64,000 nt of DNA from Sweltsa coloradensis (GCA_024449915.1 JAMZAV010000072.1:372001-436000); one strand, 5' to 3'; shown: positions 1-11,961, counted from the first letter of the stretch. The notes: generated by a model from the letters alone, not told the origin. Numbers and translations are program-made.

Positions 1-119
1 GCGAACGTAACATATTGGCTACACCGAAATCCCACATTATGTTTTTGGAGGATCTGCAGTACATACCTACGATTTAAAATCAAGAATAGTACTTTTACCG
101 GAACAACTCTTCTGTATAA

Positions 120-903
120 CTAGGAAAACGCTAAAGTCCCGCCGCTTTGATGGATGAGCGTTTTTGTAAGTTTTTAGTTTGCGGGGACCACTTTTCTTTT
201 GCAAGTGCTTTGTGAATGCATTGTAGGTGATTGTTGTCGAGTTTCAAATGTTACTTGTTAATGGTTATTATAAACCTCAAAAAAACTCATATCAAAACCT
301 TTATTCTATGAATTCTGGCTCACTTTTTCAAATTTTTCTTTCAAAAGGTACTACATCACCATAACCTTAATGTTCATGTGAAATATGAATGTTGTAGCCC
401 CACCCGTTTGGTCAGAATCGGCCCAAATGTCACGAAAATATCGCACTAAAAATCGAAAAAAATCGTAAACGTACGTTTATTTTATGGGTTCTGGTTACCT
501 TTTTCAACTTTTTTTTTCACAAGGTACTACATCACCATAACCTTAATGTCCATGTAAAATATGAACTTTGTAAGCCCCACCCGTTTGGGTCACAAGCGGC
601 CCAAATGCCACGAAAATATCGCACAAAAAGCGAAAAAAAAATCGTAAAAGTACGATATTCATGAGAAATATTTCTCCGATTGAACCCAAAAACGTGGCAC
701 GTCTAAGTTCAGAGATTTCGAAGGTCCTGTCAAATTTTCATCAAGATCGCTTATGCCGTTTGCCCGGAATCGTGCGAACAAACAGACAAAAAAAAAAAAA
801 AAAAAAAAAAAACAACACAAAAAAACATTGGAGCTAAATTTTTTGAGGGGTCAGTGAAATTGAAGTTTTCGCTTCGCTAGCTACGCTCGCTACGCTCATC
901 CAA
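120..903 (-). mobile_element. Helentron-like non-autonomous element, family A
   Basis: Read on the minus strand, the element begins TTGGATGAGCGTAGCGAGC and ends in a hairpin (AACGC..GCGTT type) followed by TTTTCCTAG. The base after CTAG is T, as in most copies in this window. The inverted copy of the 5' terminus lies just inside the 3' hairpin, giving asymmetric terminal inverted repeats. The interior has a poly-A run at 788-812 and two direct repeats of about 120 bp beginning near 'TACTACATCACCATAACC'. No protein is encoded. This layout is known from non-autonomous Helentrons (rolling-circle transposons). The assignment is an inference from structure. Confidence 0.65.
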
Positions 904-1544
904 ATATCAAATAAATGTGTTCTTGTCAGCTTGAATTAGATCGTTCAATGTTTCGTTCAAGATTCCTTGAGTTAAAGGAAAAAATATAATCAGCATGAAG
1001 GAGGTTTTGTTTTGATGTATTTTATTATCTTTGCACATTTTGATTCTGTTACGTTCTTGAATTCAAGGAATATTGAAAGAATCATTGAACCGTCTAATTC
1101 AGGGGCTTTATTCAAGTCTGTTAATCAATTGAATAATTATGTTGATTCTAAAACACACTCTTGTTAACTGTCTGTATATAACGTTTATTTCTTTTTAACA
1201 AGCACATTTGTATTAAAAATCAATGTAATTCGACACTTAAGTTTTATTTACAAAGCATTAACAATACAGACAGTTTGGTATACCAGCTATCCGCCGCAAT
1301 ACTGGCTTAAACCACGTGCAGAATATTAGCGGTTTAGTTCTACCGACGATTTACTTACAACCGTTGAAGCCATCTTGGTTAATAAGTTGATTGGAAGGAG
1401 CGGAGTTAAGTTATTTATATCTTTTTTTTTAAATTTATATTTGTCAGAAACTGTGAGATCCCTTATTGTGGATAGCAGGAGGTGACACTGACATCTTCAT
1501 TAGCTTAATGTACCATGTATAACTTAGAGTTCGTATTTAGTCTA
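904..1544. other. no recognisable feature
   Basis: AT-rich intergenic sequence. I see no open frame of note, terminal repeat or RNA-like structure. Confidence 0.5.
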
Positions 1545-1640
1545 CCCACTCAGTCATATAACTGATTTTAGGTAGGGGACTTGAAACCAAAGCCACCAAG
1601 CCACCCCTGTAGGCCCCGACGCAATCGACGTAATAGTAGG
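1545..1640 (-). mobile_element. SINE 3' fragment (tRNA-SINE family S)
   Basis: This matches the 3' part of the SINE seen more fully at 13487-13978 and 57830-58520. On the minus strand it carries the 'GGCTTGGT..' and 'CCCCTACC' region and the tail that reads GTGGGTAGACT. The tRNA head is missing, so this is a 5'-truncated copy. Confidence 0.5.
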
Positions 1641-3045
1641 ATTAATATGTATTGTGAATGTATTCTTTACGTTGACGTACGGTTCATGTGTCGTTGGCCC
1701 ATTTGGTCACGTCATACACATCTGAAACAACCCACGATCAAACACCCCTTGACCTATTTCGTCCCGGACTTGGCGAGGATTGTGATTTGAATATTCTACA
1801 AAGTGTAAAACTAAAGTCTACCTCTTACTATGCAGAGCACTGAGTTGATTTATGTCGGCGAGTCTGAAAAATCTGTCACATTAGCCTGGCTTTGATTCTC
1901 GAACAAGGAAACCTGAGGGGTGACGTTTCTATCTGAAAACTGCAAAACTACTTACTTCTCATATAACACAGTGCCATTTTAAAAGGGCCATCTTAACTAA
2001 AAAATAAATTTCATACATTATGCAAACTAGTTATGAATTCACAGAGTAACAGAAAACATATTGGGTCCACAATGACCCGAAAAAATTACAAATTTGCCAA
2101 TTTTCGAGCTGGGTCCATTCGGAAATTTCCCATGCGAAATAATATATGGAAAAATGTTGACCATTATTGACGTACTCTACTTTTCCTGTAAGTCCACTAG
2201 GTTTTGTTTTTGTAATGGCAAGTGGTTCGATCAAAATAATTTAATTGATTACCAAGAAGGAATGTAATTTTGGAAGGAATATTTTTGCTTGTTAGAGTAT
2301 ATTTTTTGTGCACAGTTTCAAGATAGCATTTTCTAAATGGTTATTTTAGATTGGTGCTATGCTCTAGTATGCTCTAAGTCTAGTATAAAATAAGCATACC
2401 ATCAATTCTGGTAAAAAAATATAAAATATTTTAACAACTATTTTAGTGTAGAATTATGTTATAGATTATGTGGTGAAAAATATTTTTTCAAGATAAATGC
2501 CCCTTTAAGTAATCACTTGAAAGTGCTGACCCTACTTTTCAGTTTCTTTATTTCTTTCTTATTTTTCTTTGATATTGATTGTTTGCGTTATCTCGACAAC
2601 AAAGTGTACAAAATTGTTTCTGCTTGCGGGTAAGCGATGAGTCACATTTACTATCAATTCTTCCCAGCAGGGATCATCTTTCAAATTCTATAGTATAATG
2701 GAACTTACATGCAAACAGGGCGTCGTGACGCTTCCAAGATGGACGACGCCTCATTTCCAGCGACGCACATTGATTTACTAAACCGTAAGGACTTCCAAAA
2801 TAACAAATGTAGACACTTGAACCTTTCGTTTCTCTGGGAAAACAATATAAACTACCACCAGGATATTAGGGAAAAAAAAACACACAAAAAACATACACGC
2901 CATGTTGAGGTATAGGGTACATCAATAAGAACCAATTTGTCATACTTGCAACTAGCAAATTTGTTGAACGTATCTAATTCTAGTGTATTACTAGGATAAG
3001 TGTCACTATCTTCATGGAGCAATATAATCGTAATCGGACACTAAA
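1641..3045. other. no recognisable feature
   Basis: AT-rich non-coding sequence. The small open frames here have no family features. Confidence 0.5.
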
Positions 3046-3206
3046 CTAGGAAAACGCCAAAGTCGTTGTAAGACGAGTGAGCAAGCCATGTGTTGAGTAC
3101 CCGGTAGCAGATACAGCCTAAGGTATAGGGGAGGAAATAAATTGTTCCCGTGTACTCAACACATTGCTCGCTCACTCGTCTAACAACGAATTTGGTGTTT
3201 TTCTAG
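3046..3206. mobile_element. short palindromic CTAG element, family B
   Basis: Both ends carry the family B 3' terminus: CTAGGAAAACGCCAAAG on the left and the inverted form, ending in TTTTTCTAG followed by T, on the right. The arms of about 60 bp include the GACGAGTGAGC motif. The core is only about 40 bp. The base before the left CTAG is A, which is T on the other strand. Non-coding. Confidence 0.6.
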
Positions 3207-4052
3207 TATAATCATTGCACAAGCATTTTTGGTCACAGACCCTTGTTGAACAGATAGGCTACTCCAAATGCTAAATGGAATGCGTTTGTTCATTTTTATG
3301 TCATCAAAATACCACGTTGACTCAATTACAAATACAAGAATTGATTTTAAGTTAAAGTTTTAGATTAAGAATATCGATTTTTGCTGTTACACAACACACC
3401 AATATAATAATCCTAGGGATGTTATGAAGAAGTAGGTTAGACTTCTCAACACCACCACAAAAAGTTCGGAAAAGTTCAGAACTTTTGTCAGGTTCGTGAC
3501 CACTCGGCAATTCAACCAAAACTTTAAATTTAATCAGAAACTTTGACTTAAAGTTTGGAATAGACGATGAGGGAATGCCAACTTCTTGTACCATGTTCAA
3601 TATAAATTTAAAAATCGTCAATTCAAGCAAATTTCCATTTCATTTTGACCTGTACTTTTCACGCAAATAATTATAAACTTTCGGAGGTTGTTAAAGAAAA
3701 ATAGGAGCGTGTAAATGTGTATCTATTTGTATTAAATATCACAAACATAAGGTTAAAATTACTCCAAATTGTTTCTGTTGTGCTTTATTTTTCAAGTTAA
3801 CTGGAAATATTAAACCAATATTATGAACAAAACAACAGAGGCAAACGCATACCCGCTGTAATCAACATCCTGAAATATCAAATTATCGGAGAAAAATGAT
3901 ACGTCCGGTACTCCAGAATATACCCTTGCATTCCGCAGAAAAACCTGGTTAGTTCGAGCTTATCCCACAGTATTTAACAAAGATAATACAAGATCAAGTG
4001 AACATACTCCGTTTTAAATACCGATAAGTTTATGAATTAAATTATAACAGAG
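3207..4052. other. no recognisable feature
   Basis: AT-rich sequence with no supported gene or repeat. Confidence 0.45.
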
Positions 4053-4073
4053 GTTTGGTGGAGGTGCCGGGTC
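4053..4073 (+). repeat. copy 1 of 6 of the TGGTGGAGGTGCCGGGTC motif
   Basis: This GC-rich motif stands out in an AT-rich setting. The same 18 bases occur near 16512, 29716 (-), 33456, 51138 (-) and 63886 (-). Read in reverse it ends in CCACCA, like a CCA-bearing tRNA 3' end. Its function is unknown. Confidence 0.6.
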
Positions 4074-4223
4074 GGACAAGACCGCCTGTGATCAAATAAC
4101 ACGAGATGTGGAAACGAGAATCAATTTCAGTAGTAAAGATCGAAGGTTGTATTTTAAACGTAATTCAAAACTGTGTTTAACTATCTTCGTTTCTAGTAAA
4201 AGTAAGTTATTAATTTTAGTGTT

Positions 4224-4655
4224 AATATTCATCACGAGACATTCATGTATTCTCACACTAGTAAGTACTCACATTAATTTGTACAACGCTCTGTAGAAAA
4301 TTTGAAATTACATGTGTGAATTCTAAAATGCACAAATCACTGACATTTTTATACAGAACATTATTAAAAAAACTTTATTTCTTTATGTAATAAACACTTC
4401 TATACACCATGGTTACGCATAAAGTCGACGCACCGGAAGCTCCCGTTGCGTGCCCCAGATGCGTCGACTTTATGCGTGTAGAGTAATGTTTGTTACATAA
4501 AGCAATTCTGTTTTTTGTATGTTGTTCTGTATAAAAATGTCGTTGTTTTGTGCATTTTAGAATTCGCATATTATGTAATTTTATAGCGTTGTATAAATTA
4601 ATGTGAGTACTTTTGAGCGTGAGAATACATGAATGTCTCGTGAAGACTTAATATT
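4224..4655. mobile_element. foldback element
   Basis: A long imperfect inverted repeat centred near 4445. The outer arms contain CACGAGACATTCATGTATTC on the left and its reverse complement near 4620-4642. The inner arms are a near-perfect pair at 4414-4430 and 4461-4477 (CGCATAAAGTCGACGCA and its complement). There is no coding capacity. It is probably a miniature inverted-repeat element; the superfamily is not determined. Confidence 0.6.
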
Positions 4656-5854
4656 CTTTTAATTTCTCGTGGGAAGCCTCCCAGGGTGCAATACATGCCC
4701 GTTCTCAGGTGTCTAGCTAGGTATGTTACAATACGACTGAGGAAAACCCTGGAAGAAACCTTCCTTCATTAAGGTTTGCCTGTGGAGGGATTCGAGGACG
4801 CGATCTCATCATTCAAAGTCTTACACTTTGATCTTGATAAATGTGTGTTTCAGAAGGAAGTATCTTAAAACGGAAATCCCCCATTAAAATAATGTTCTCT
4901 CCAAAGTTTTACTAAACTTTTTCCGTAGTTTTCTTGTACATCATTCTATGCTCAAACAGTCACTACTTTTTTAATGGAGACATCTCTTCCTCCCATCCGT
5001 CCTGATTGTTCTTAAAAGCAAGATAAAAAAAAAGAAATACACTTTTTTCTCTTCTGTAGATTTCTCTGGAACGACTGCTGTTATATTTTATGCATTAGCC
5101 GTGAGTCGCGGTGTATAATTGTGTGGCAGATTTGCGGAGCCCCGAGGGGGGTTGGAGGGGAGGGAGGCAACTAGTTGTGAAGCAACTCCGCGTAAGATAC
5201 ATCTCTATCTGAGTGAGATTGGATTTCATTGTTGCCGTGTTGCCAGACTTCTCCGCCCGAGCGCCACTGTGCAGCGCTAGTAACAACTCTGCTGGAAGTA
5301 AACACAACTTCACAATAGGAAGTGAAGCTTCAACTACTTGAAACTTCACGATTAATTATCACCTGAGTCTTGCTAATTAGTGTTTTGTTGAGAACTTTGC
5401 GTCTGACTCGAGAGTTCACTTTTAGATAGTTATCCATCTTTTGAGAGGAAATCAACTCGGATCTGTCGACGACAGCGTTCCTTGTTAGGTACTCCCTAAA
5501 AGGTCGGATGTTCTCTTGAATACCGTCCCATCTACTTGGTTGAGGTTTTTATGCTGAGTCATTCCAAGAGGAGTTCGGCGGTTGGGAAATTCAATTTGAA
5601 ATGTGCCCGACGGGTTTTTGTCAATCGGAAAGAGAAAATCAAGTTGACAAGTTTCCTTTTAAGAGGTCGCCGATATTCTAACATCCGGACTGAAATGAGG
5701 AGAGTTCGTTTTTTAAAGGCGAGTTTAACAGAATCGATTCGAGTTCCGGCCTAAATTCAAATTAATTGATAATAAACTAGAGTTGTTTAACCCTGGTTTT
5801 ATAGTAGGCGACTATGACGCTGCTATGATGGTTTTATAGACTGTGTCCTGTATC
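4656..5854. other. no recognisable feature
   Basis: Mostly unique-looking sequence, slightly richer in GC near 5100-5300. I see no gene I can support. Confidence 0.4.
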
Positions 5855-6262
5855 AATGCTAGCCAGCGGTTTAGCCGAGTCGTTTAACCGGTTCCCAATA
5901 GAACACCAAAGTTAAGCTGCCTTCGGGCGTGGTCAGGGGTAGAGTGGGTGAACGTCCTGAGACACACTTAAACCCTGGTTGGAGCAGATGGAGGGTTCTA
6001 GAGCTAGTGTAACGGCTTCTTGCTCCTCTATATGACTGTCAAGGTTACACCGTCCTTTCGGATGGGACATAAAGGCGTTGGTCCCCTTGGTACTTTTCGA
6101 AAGGAATAGGCTACGTACCGGTACCGGGTTTCCCTTCATTCCTTCTAATTATACTTCATCCTCATCTATTACCACTCATCGTCTTGAATAGCCTTAGTGT
6201 ATTAATAAAAGACGTTAAGCAAAATCAAATCAAATCGAATCGAATCGAATCAAATCAAATTC
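5855..6262 (+). mobile_element. 5S rRNA-derived SINE (SINE3 type)
   Basis: The head, about 5888-5975, aligns by eye with the internal promoter part of animal 5S rRNA. It has CGGTTC, then CACCAAAGTTAAGC, then TCGGGCGTGGTCAG and GTGGGTGAACG. These are degenerate forms of the family's CACCGAAGTTAAGC, TCGGGC.TGGTTAG and GGGTGACCG. An unrelated body follows, and then a tail containing ATCTATTACCACTCATC and GACGTTAAGCAAAATC. It ends in AATCA/AATCG repeats (6233-6262). The same tail occurs on a tRNA-headed SINE at 16107-16275. That points to mobilisation by one partner LINE, an inference from tail sharing. Confidence 0.6.
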
Positions 6263-6512
6263 CAATCGGTGCCTGACTAACAATAACCGTCTTTATGAAA
6301 ACTCGTACCAGAAACCTTAATAAATCTCAACGCTCGAAATTTTCGAACCTCGCTTCAGAATGTCGTACATGAATTATAAATCACACATTGTATCCGGTTA
6401 CAAAACTTAAGAAATTAAATTCTCATCCAGCTCGACAAAACCCAGGCTAACATTGATTGGATTTGTTTTTCTTGTTTTATTTCCGGACGAGTAGACGAGG
6501 ATTTAAAGCTAA

Positions 6513-6682
6513 CAATCTCGTACTAGATTGCGGGATTGTTTCTTGTTAGTTGCGCATTAAACCAGGCTAGACGGAGCAATCTAATTAGGTTTCGTAACAA
6601 TGTGTCCGAAACATGAGCTTGGCTCGTATTACTTTCATTTCGTTTACTCTGAGCTTACAATGTGTATACTATGAGACTACGG
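6513..6682. mobile_element. MITE copy with GTCTCATA-type ends
   Basis: About 170 bp, closely similar to 7858-8031 along its whole length (shared core GATTGCGGGATTGTTTCTTG). The degraded ends are 'CTCGTACTAG' on the left and 'ACTATGAGACT' on the right. Non-coding. Confidence 0.5.
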
Positions 6683-6732
6683 GGTACTTTAGTGACAATA
6701 GTCACGCATCTGACTGCAGCTACAAGCTTATA

Positions 6733-7616
6733 AGCTGTGTATTGGCAATAATAACACATTTCACATTTTTTAATGCCGTCTGACAATGCTACAACACCAA
6801 ATGTAAGTGGTAACTATTTAATTTGGCATGATGAAAATTCGAGGTGTCAGTTCTCACTGGCTGAATTGTCGCTATCACTTTTAGTGACAATAGTCGATAA
6901 CAACGACAACTTAGTGAGAAGAACAAGTAAGAACTTCCACTTTGAATTTTCATCATACTAGGAATACGCTTTAGTCCCGCCGCGTTGATGGATGAGCTTT
7001 TTTTGTAAGTTTTTAGTTTGCGTGGGACCACTTTTCCTTTGCAAGTGCTTTTTGAATGCATTGTAGGTGATTGTTGTCAAGTTTCTATTGTTATTATAAA
7101 CCTAAAAAAAAATCATATTAAAACCTTTATTCTATGAATTCTGGCTAACTTTTTCAACTTTTTCTTTCAGAAAGCAATACATCACCATTACCCTATGTCC
7201 ATGTAAAATATGAACGTTGTAGCCCCACCCGTTTGGTCAAAATCGGCCCAAATGTCACGAAAATATCGCACTAAAAATCGAAAAAAATCGTAAAAGTACG
7301 ATATTCATGAGAAATATTTCTTCGATTGTACCCAAAAACATGGCAGGTCTAAGTTCAAAGATTTCGAAGGTCCCCTTAAATTTTCATCAAGATCGCATAT
7401 GCCGTTTGACCGGTAGAGAGCGAACAAACAGACAAAAATACAAAACAAAAACAAAAAAAAACACACCCGAGCTAATTGTTTTGGGGGGTCGGTGAAATTG
7501 AAGTCTTCGCTTCGCTCATCCAACCAAATTAAATAGTAATTTCTTACATTTGGTGTATGAAGCATTGGCAGACGGCATAAAAATGTGAAATGTGTAATTG
7601 TTGCCAATACACAGCT
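6733..7616. mobile_element. foldback element split by a Helentron-like insertion
   Basis: The outer arms are AAGCTGTGTATTGGCAA at 6733 and its complement ending near 7616. They continue inward through the ACACATTTCACATTTTT, GCCGTCTG and CACCAAATGTAAG stretches. The host element was about 320 bp before a family A element inserted at 6958-7523. The left half holds a second, inner palindrome of GATGAAAATTC. Confidence 0.55.
6958..7523 (-). mobile_element. Helentron-like non-autonomous element, family A (short copy)
   Basis: CTAGGAATACGC lies at the left and CGCTTCGCTCATCCAA at the right, with the subterminal inverted GGATGAG copy. At 566 bp it is shorter than most family A copies and has only one of the internal direct repeats. 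It is inserted in a foldback element. Confidence 0.6.
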
Positions 7617-7680
7617 TGCTTGTTACTCTCTGTCGCTGTCACTTAGTAAATAGACCCAAGACCAGACGACCCATCTCAGT

Positions 7681-8120
7681 GCAGGACAAAGTTGTTGTAA
7701 AAGTCCGTACGAACTTGGTAACTTCGGACTAGGTATTTCCCAAAGCTCTTTACGTAATGTCTGTATAGTTAGATAAAATTAAGTAGAACAGGTATTTATT
7801 CTTTATATAAGTGCTTATTGGACATAACACTGCTCTTTATCAATATTTTAAAGTTAACAGTCTCATACTAGATTGCGGGATTGTTTCTTGTTAGTTGCGC
7901 GTTAAACCAGGCTAGACGGAGCAATCTAATTAGATTTCATAACAATGTGTCCGAAACATGAGCTTGGCTCGTATTACTTTAATTTTGTTTACACTGAGCG
8001 TAAATTGTGTATAATATGAGACTGCGACCTTTCTTATAATGGAGGACAAAATTGCTGTAAGGTCAGTACTTTGTAACTTCGGCCTGGGTATTGCCCAGAA
8101 CTCTGTACAGAATGTATATT
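7681..8120. repeat. direct repeat pair flanking a MITE
   Basis: About 85 bp at 7681-7765 recurs at 8044-8120. The shared text runs GGACAAA.TTG.TGTAA, GTAACTTCGG and CTCT.TAC. The MITE at 7858-8031 sits between them. Confidence 0.4.
7858..8031. mobile_element. MITE with CAGTCTCATA terminal inverted repeats
   Basis: About 174 bp bounded by CAGTCTCATA and TATGAGACTG. It is a near copy of 6513-6682. No clear target duplication was seen and there is no coding frame. Confidence 0.55.
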
Positions 8121-9688
8121 TAGTTCCTGAAACTATTAGTAAGGACCATATAATTTCATGAATGCATTTCTTTTCACTAAACGATGCTCAAATATTAGGT
8201 AACTATTTTTACTTTCTGTACCCACCAATCACTGTTAACGCTTTGCGTGTATAGGGGGTCCATACCTGCCAGATGTTGAGAAGTGAAGTCGGACTTTTTT
8301 TTTTTACTGTAAAACTACATAAACAACATGATCACTCACCTGTGAAAAGATTTACCGCATTGAGAAGTCATTTTGTGCACTTAAACGCAACGCACATAGG
8401 CATATTTCCCGTGAATATGTAAGTTAGCACCTCCAACATGGCCGCTGTTAGCATCTCCAACATGGCCGCCGTACGCACTAGTCCATATGAAATAACAATA
8501 GTCAGGCCCAATAGGGCCCAACAGGTCCTAAGCTTTAGGCCCTAGCTGGCTTCAAGGTTAGGCCTACAGTATAGCATGCTCCATCCACGTCAGTTTAATA
8601 GAGATTGGTGACTGTACCACATGTATAGGCCCTACTACTGCCAATTTGGAGCAACATCGGAAACTTTTGCAATTACGCCTTCACGAAGGGTAATTGGAAG
8701 CTAGCTTCGTTCCAAAATCAAATCAAATTAAGTTATAAAATGACGTGGGGGAAATAGTTCTGACGGCGTAACACTATTTGCTTTGAAAAGACAACGAAGT
8801 ATATACATGCGATGCGGTTTTCTTTAGACGTTCTCAAACAACGACCCTAGGTCCTGGGAATACGGGAGAAATGACTGGCGCTGTTTACAGTTTGTCCTCA
8901 GTATGGACGAAAACTCCCCTGGAGGACCGTGCCCGGGGGGTGGGGGGTGGAGGGGGGGGGGGGACGTCGCCTCTCTGAGAGAGTTTCAAGTAGAACTCGG
9001 CGGCTGTTGATTCAACAAGGATGGGGGGGGGGCGGGGGGGGGGGGTATTTTCATTGGAAACGAAATTCTGTTTAAAACTCACAATGGTTACTTTCCTAGG
9101 AAAATACTCGATAATTACGTAAAGCTTTGTGTTCAAGGCAGAGTGAAATATCGGAAATGCGATCAGACGCGCTCTGAAGGTAAAAGGGATCGAGAGTATC
9201 ATCGCACAAAGACAAAGTAGAGTTATATCTTTGAAAGTGCAGCCCTGTGAAGGGGTGAACTGGTAACTATTACCTGGGTCCCGGTAGCGAAATGGAAGAA
9301 ATAATCAAATTTAGTCTTTTAATCTAGAATAAACAGCGTTTTCTTATTCTGCCAAAGTGAAAAGATTATTCAAAGCTTCATGAAGATGTATCGGCCATTA
9401 GTAAATCATTCATAAAATCAAGTTATTTCCACCTAAATACGATGTCTATAATAATTAATTTACTAAGTAATATTGAAATTGTGGTTTGACACATGTTTCT
9501 TCATTTGTGTATTTAATATGTATTTTACTATTTAAATCTTAACTTTCCAATTAATTTAATTTAATTATATAAATGTACTTATGTTTTGTGTTTTGTATTT
9601 TTTGTTGTTGATATTTTTTAATAATTATTTGAAATATTTGAGAAGATATATCTCGAAGAGGTTTTATAATATTGCTTATTATATTTAT
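8121..9688. other. intergenic, with G-rich tracts
   Basis: No gene is supported. Two very G-rich tracts lie at 8934-8963 and 9024-9047. The proline-rich open frame opposite them is only a consequence of the poly-G. A short duplicated phrase about 'CTCCAACATGGCCGC' occurs twice at 8430-8472. Confidence 0.4.
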
Positions 9689-9955
9689 AGTGGTCCCAAC
9701 GAAAGAATGCAGGTGGCTCGAAATTGTTTTCCCAACATAACAATTTTGTCAACTCTATTCACGCTAGCTCAGCGTGGATCTTGCACACGGAGGAACTCTG
9801 TGATCTAGCACAGATAATTTTTGCTTGCGTTGGTAAAATATATTTCTCTTTCATACACAAAGGCGACATTCCATTTACCGCACATTCATTCTACCCCCTC
9901 CACTTCCAAGCATCTGCATTCTTTCGTTGGAGCAAGTATATTACTTATAGGTTTA
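9689..9955 (+). repeat. dispersed repeat R265, copy 1
   Basis: About 265 bp, highly similar to 16849-17106 (same order of GTGGTCCCAACGAAAGAATG, GGTGGCTCGAAATTG, GCTAGCTCAGCGTGGATC and TTTCTCTTTCATACA). No terminal repeats or coding sense are recognised. It is probably a transposon fragment. Confidence 0.55.
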
Positions 9956-10020
9956 CAAATAAGTATAATATGTATGAAACTAAACACAATACATAGCGTT
10001 TTAGTGACGATTTGTCTTGT

Positions 10021-10070
10021 GGCCCCGATAGCTCATTTGACAAGAGAAAGGGTACGAACCCCAAAAGAAG
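10021..10070 (+). other. possible tRNA-like fragment
   Basis: GGCCCCGATAGCTCATTTG resembles a tRNA acceptor and D-arm, and GGGTACGAACCCC resembles a degenerate B box. The anticodon arm is not recognisable. It is probably an old SINE head. Confidence 0.25.
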
Positions 10071-10399
10071 AGATTTTTACGATATTGCTATCAATCAAAA
10101 TATGTATACTCTTTGTGAATCAGTGTTATTAACATTTCTATGACATATACATTAAATAAGTAAGTCAAGTACATGGGCTACATGAGTGTATATCTTCTCA
10201 TCACTAACTTGACTCTGACCTTTCAATTAAACTTCAACTCCTCCCATCCGAATCTCCGGCCAGCCCTGTGTCCGCCACCCTGTACTTAGATACTTAGGTA
10301 ATTGTCCTCGACTATTACAAGTTGCCACCCCTCCCACAGCAGAGAGAGTAACCGCGATGACTCTGAACAAAGCAAAGGTTATCTTTGTCGCGGTCACAC

Positions 10400-10875
10400 C
10401 TGGGTCTCTCTCTCCCCCCTATCTCTTGCTCTCTCAAATAAGGGCCTTAAAATCCCGCCTCAATTCTCTCTTCCTCTCTCCCTTCCACCGATTCTCCCTC
10501 TTCAATCCCTCTCTCCATATTTTACTCTCTCTCTCACTCTCTTCCCCCTCTCTTGATTTCTCTCTCCCTTTCCCTCTCCCTCTCCTTCTCCCTTTCTCCG
10601 CCATATTGTATTCTCTTGTATGTTTATTAGCTGGTTAGATGTTTGAAAAGGCTGGCACAAATAAAACTTTAATCAATCAATCAAATCAATCAATCTCACC
10701 CTTGCATCCCACCCCCTCTAACTCTCAACCACTCTAACCCCCTTTCTATCTCTCATTCTCCTTCTCTTCGCATCTTCTTCACTCTATACTTCTCTCTGCC
10801 TCTCTCCCCTCTCCCTTATCTCTTATTCTCTCCACCTCTCTTATTCCATATCTCCCACCACTCTCTCTCTCTTCC

Positions 10876-10938
<63 letters not shown>
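10400..10938. repeat. pyrimidine-rich tract with (CT)n
   Basis: CT-rich sequence broken by a short (AATC)n stretch near 10667-10697, ending in a pure (CT)n run at about 10880-10938. Confidence 0.8.
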
Positions 10939-10939
<1 letters not shown>

Positions 10940-10980
10940 CCCCTCCCACACGCGAGTTTAATTAAGATGTCTGCTTGAAG

Positions 10981-11394
10981 TTACTGAGTGAGACCTGAAC
11001 TCGGAGAGTCAACTTGCAGCGAGTTCAGAGCGTCGCCTTTGACCTTAGGACTGTCGCTCGATGCTATGTGGGACCCACTGCCTCCTAGATCGCCTGCTAG
11101 CTCGTTCTGAGGGAGCCAGGAGGCAGTGATGCAATCCGATGCTATGTGGGACCCACTGCCTCCTAGATCGTCTGCTAGCTCGTTCTGAGGGAGCCAGGAG
11201 GCAGTGATGCAATCCGATGCTATGTGGGACCCACTGCCTCCTAGATCGTCTGCTAGCTCGTTCTGAGGGAGCCAGGAGGCAGTGATGCAATCCGATGCTA
11301 TGTGGGACCCACTGCCTCCTAGATCGTCTGCTAGCTCGTTCTGAGGGAGCCAGGAGGCTGTGATGCGATCCGCCGGAGCTGAGTTCTGACACAT
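10981..11394 (-). other. possible small ORF over a minisatellite
   Basis: A 137-codon minus-strand frame is built mainly from four 26-residue repeats (units beginning SHIASDCITASWLPQNE). A second minus frame is also open over the repeats, as expected when the 78-bp unit is a multiple of three. No signal peptide, domain or splice context is visible. I regard it as a by-product of the repeat rather than a gene, though a repetitive secreted or disordered protein cannot be excluded. Confidence 0.2.
11060..11371. repeat. minisatellite, 4 units of 78 bp
   Basis: Unit starts are at 11060, 11138, 11216 and 11294, exactly 78 bp apart and almost identical. Each unit can fold: ACTGCCTCCT pairs with AGGAGGCAGT across a loop of about 31 bases. 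Confidence 0.9.
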
Positions 11395-11412
11395 ACCTAG
11401 TTTCCATTACCC

Positions 11413-11961
11413 TAAGGCTATTCGACCACGGTTTTCAATTTTCCCAATTATGCTACCAAGTAAATGGCTTTGAAACCTGGCTCTTTAAGAAAATCACAAT
11501 TTTTTTTTTCAAATTTTTCTAATCGGGCTTACGGCAAATATCTCCTCTTCAAAAATAATTTCAAACTTCAATTCGCCCAAGCAAGCACACCATTCAACGT
11601 AGGTGGTTGTGAGTCTGACTGAGAGATTTTTTAAAAACAATTTATCTTCCTGCGATTTTTTTCGTTTGGCGGTACAAATCGGTACAAAATACCGCCAAAC
11701 GACAAAAATCGCAGGAAAGACAAAAAGAAAACCAGTTGAAAATTTATGTCACAAAAACTCAACTACTTACGTTAAATGGTGTGCTTGGGCGAATTGATGT
11801 TTGAAATTATTTTAAAAAAGCGATATCTGCCGTGTGCCCGATCAGAAAAATTTGAAAAAATAGTGTTCATTTTCTAATAGTGCCAGGTTTTAAAGCCATT
11901 TACTATATTTTGACTTGGTGGCATATTTGGAAAAGTAGAAAAAAGCGGTCGAATAGCCTTA
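11413..11961. mobile_element. foldback element
   Basis: A 549-bp inverted repeat, with TAAGGCTATTCGACC at the left end and its complement GGTCGAATAGCCTTA at the right. The matching arms run nearly the whole length. The centre near 11680 is a tight palindrome (CGTTTGGCGGTA...TACCGCCAAACG). Non-coding, and no target duplication was seen. Confidence 0.6.

Noticed and set aside
8885..9202. Proline-rich 105-codon frame on the minus strand
   Set aside because: The prolines come entirely from the poly-G tracts; no other coding signal.
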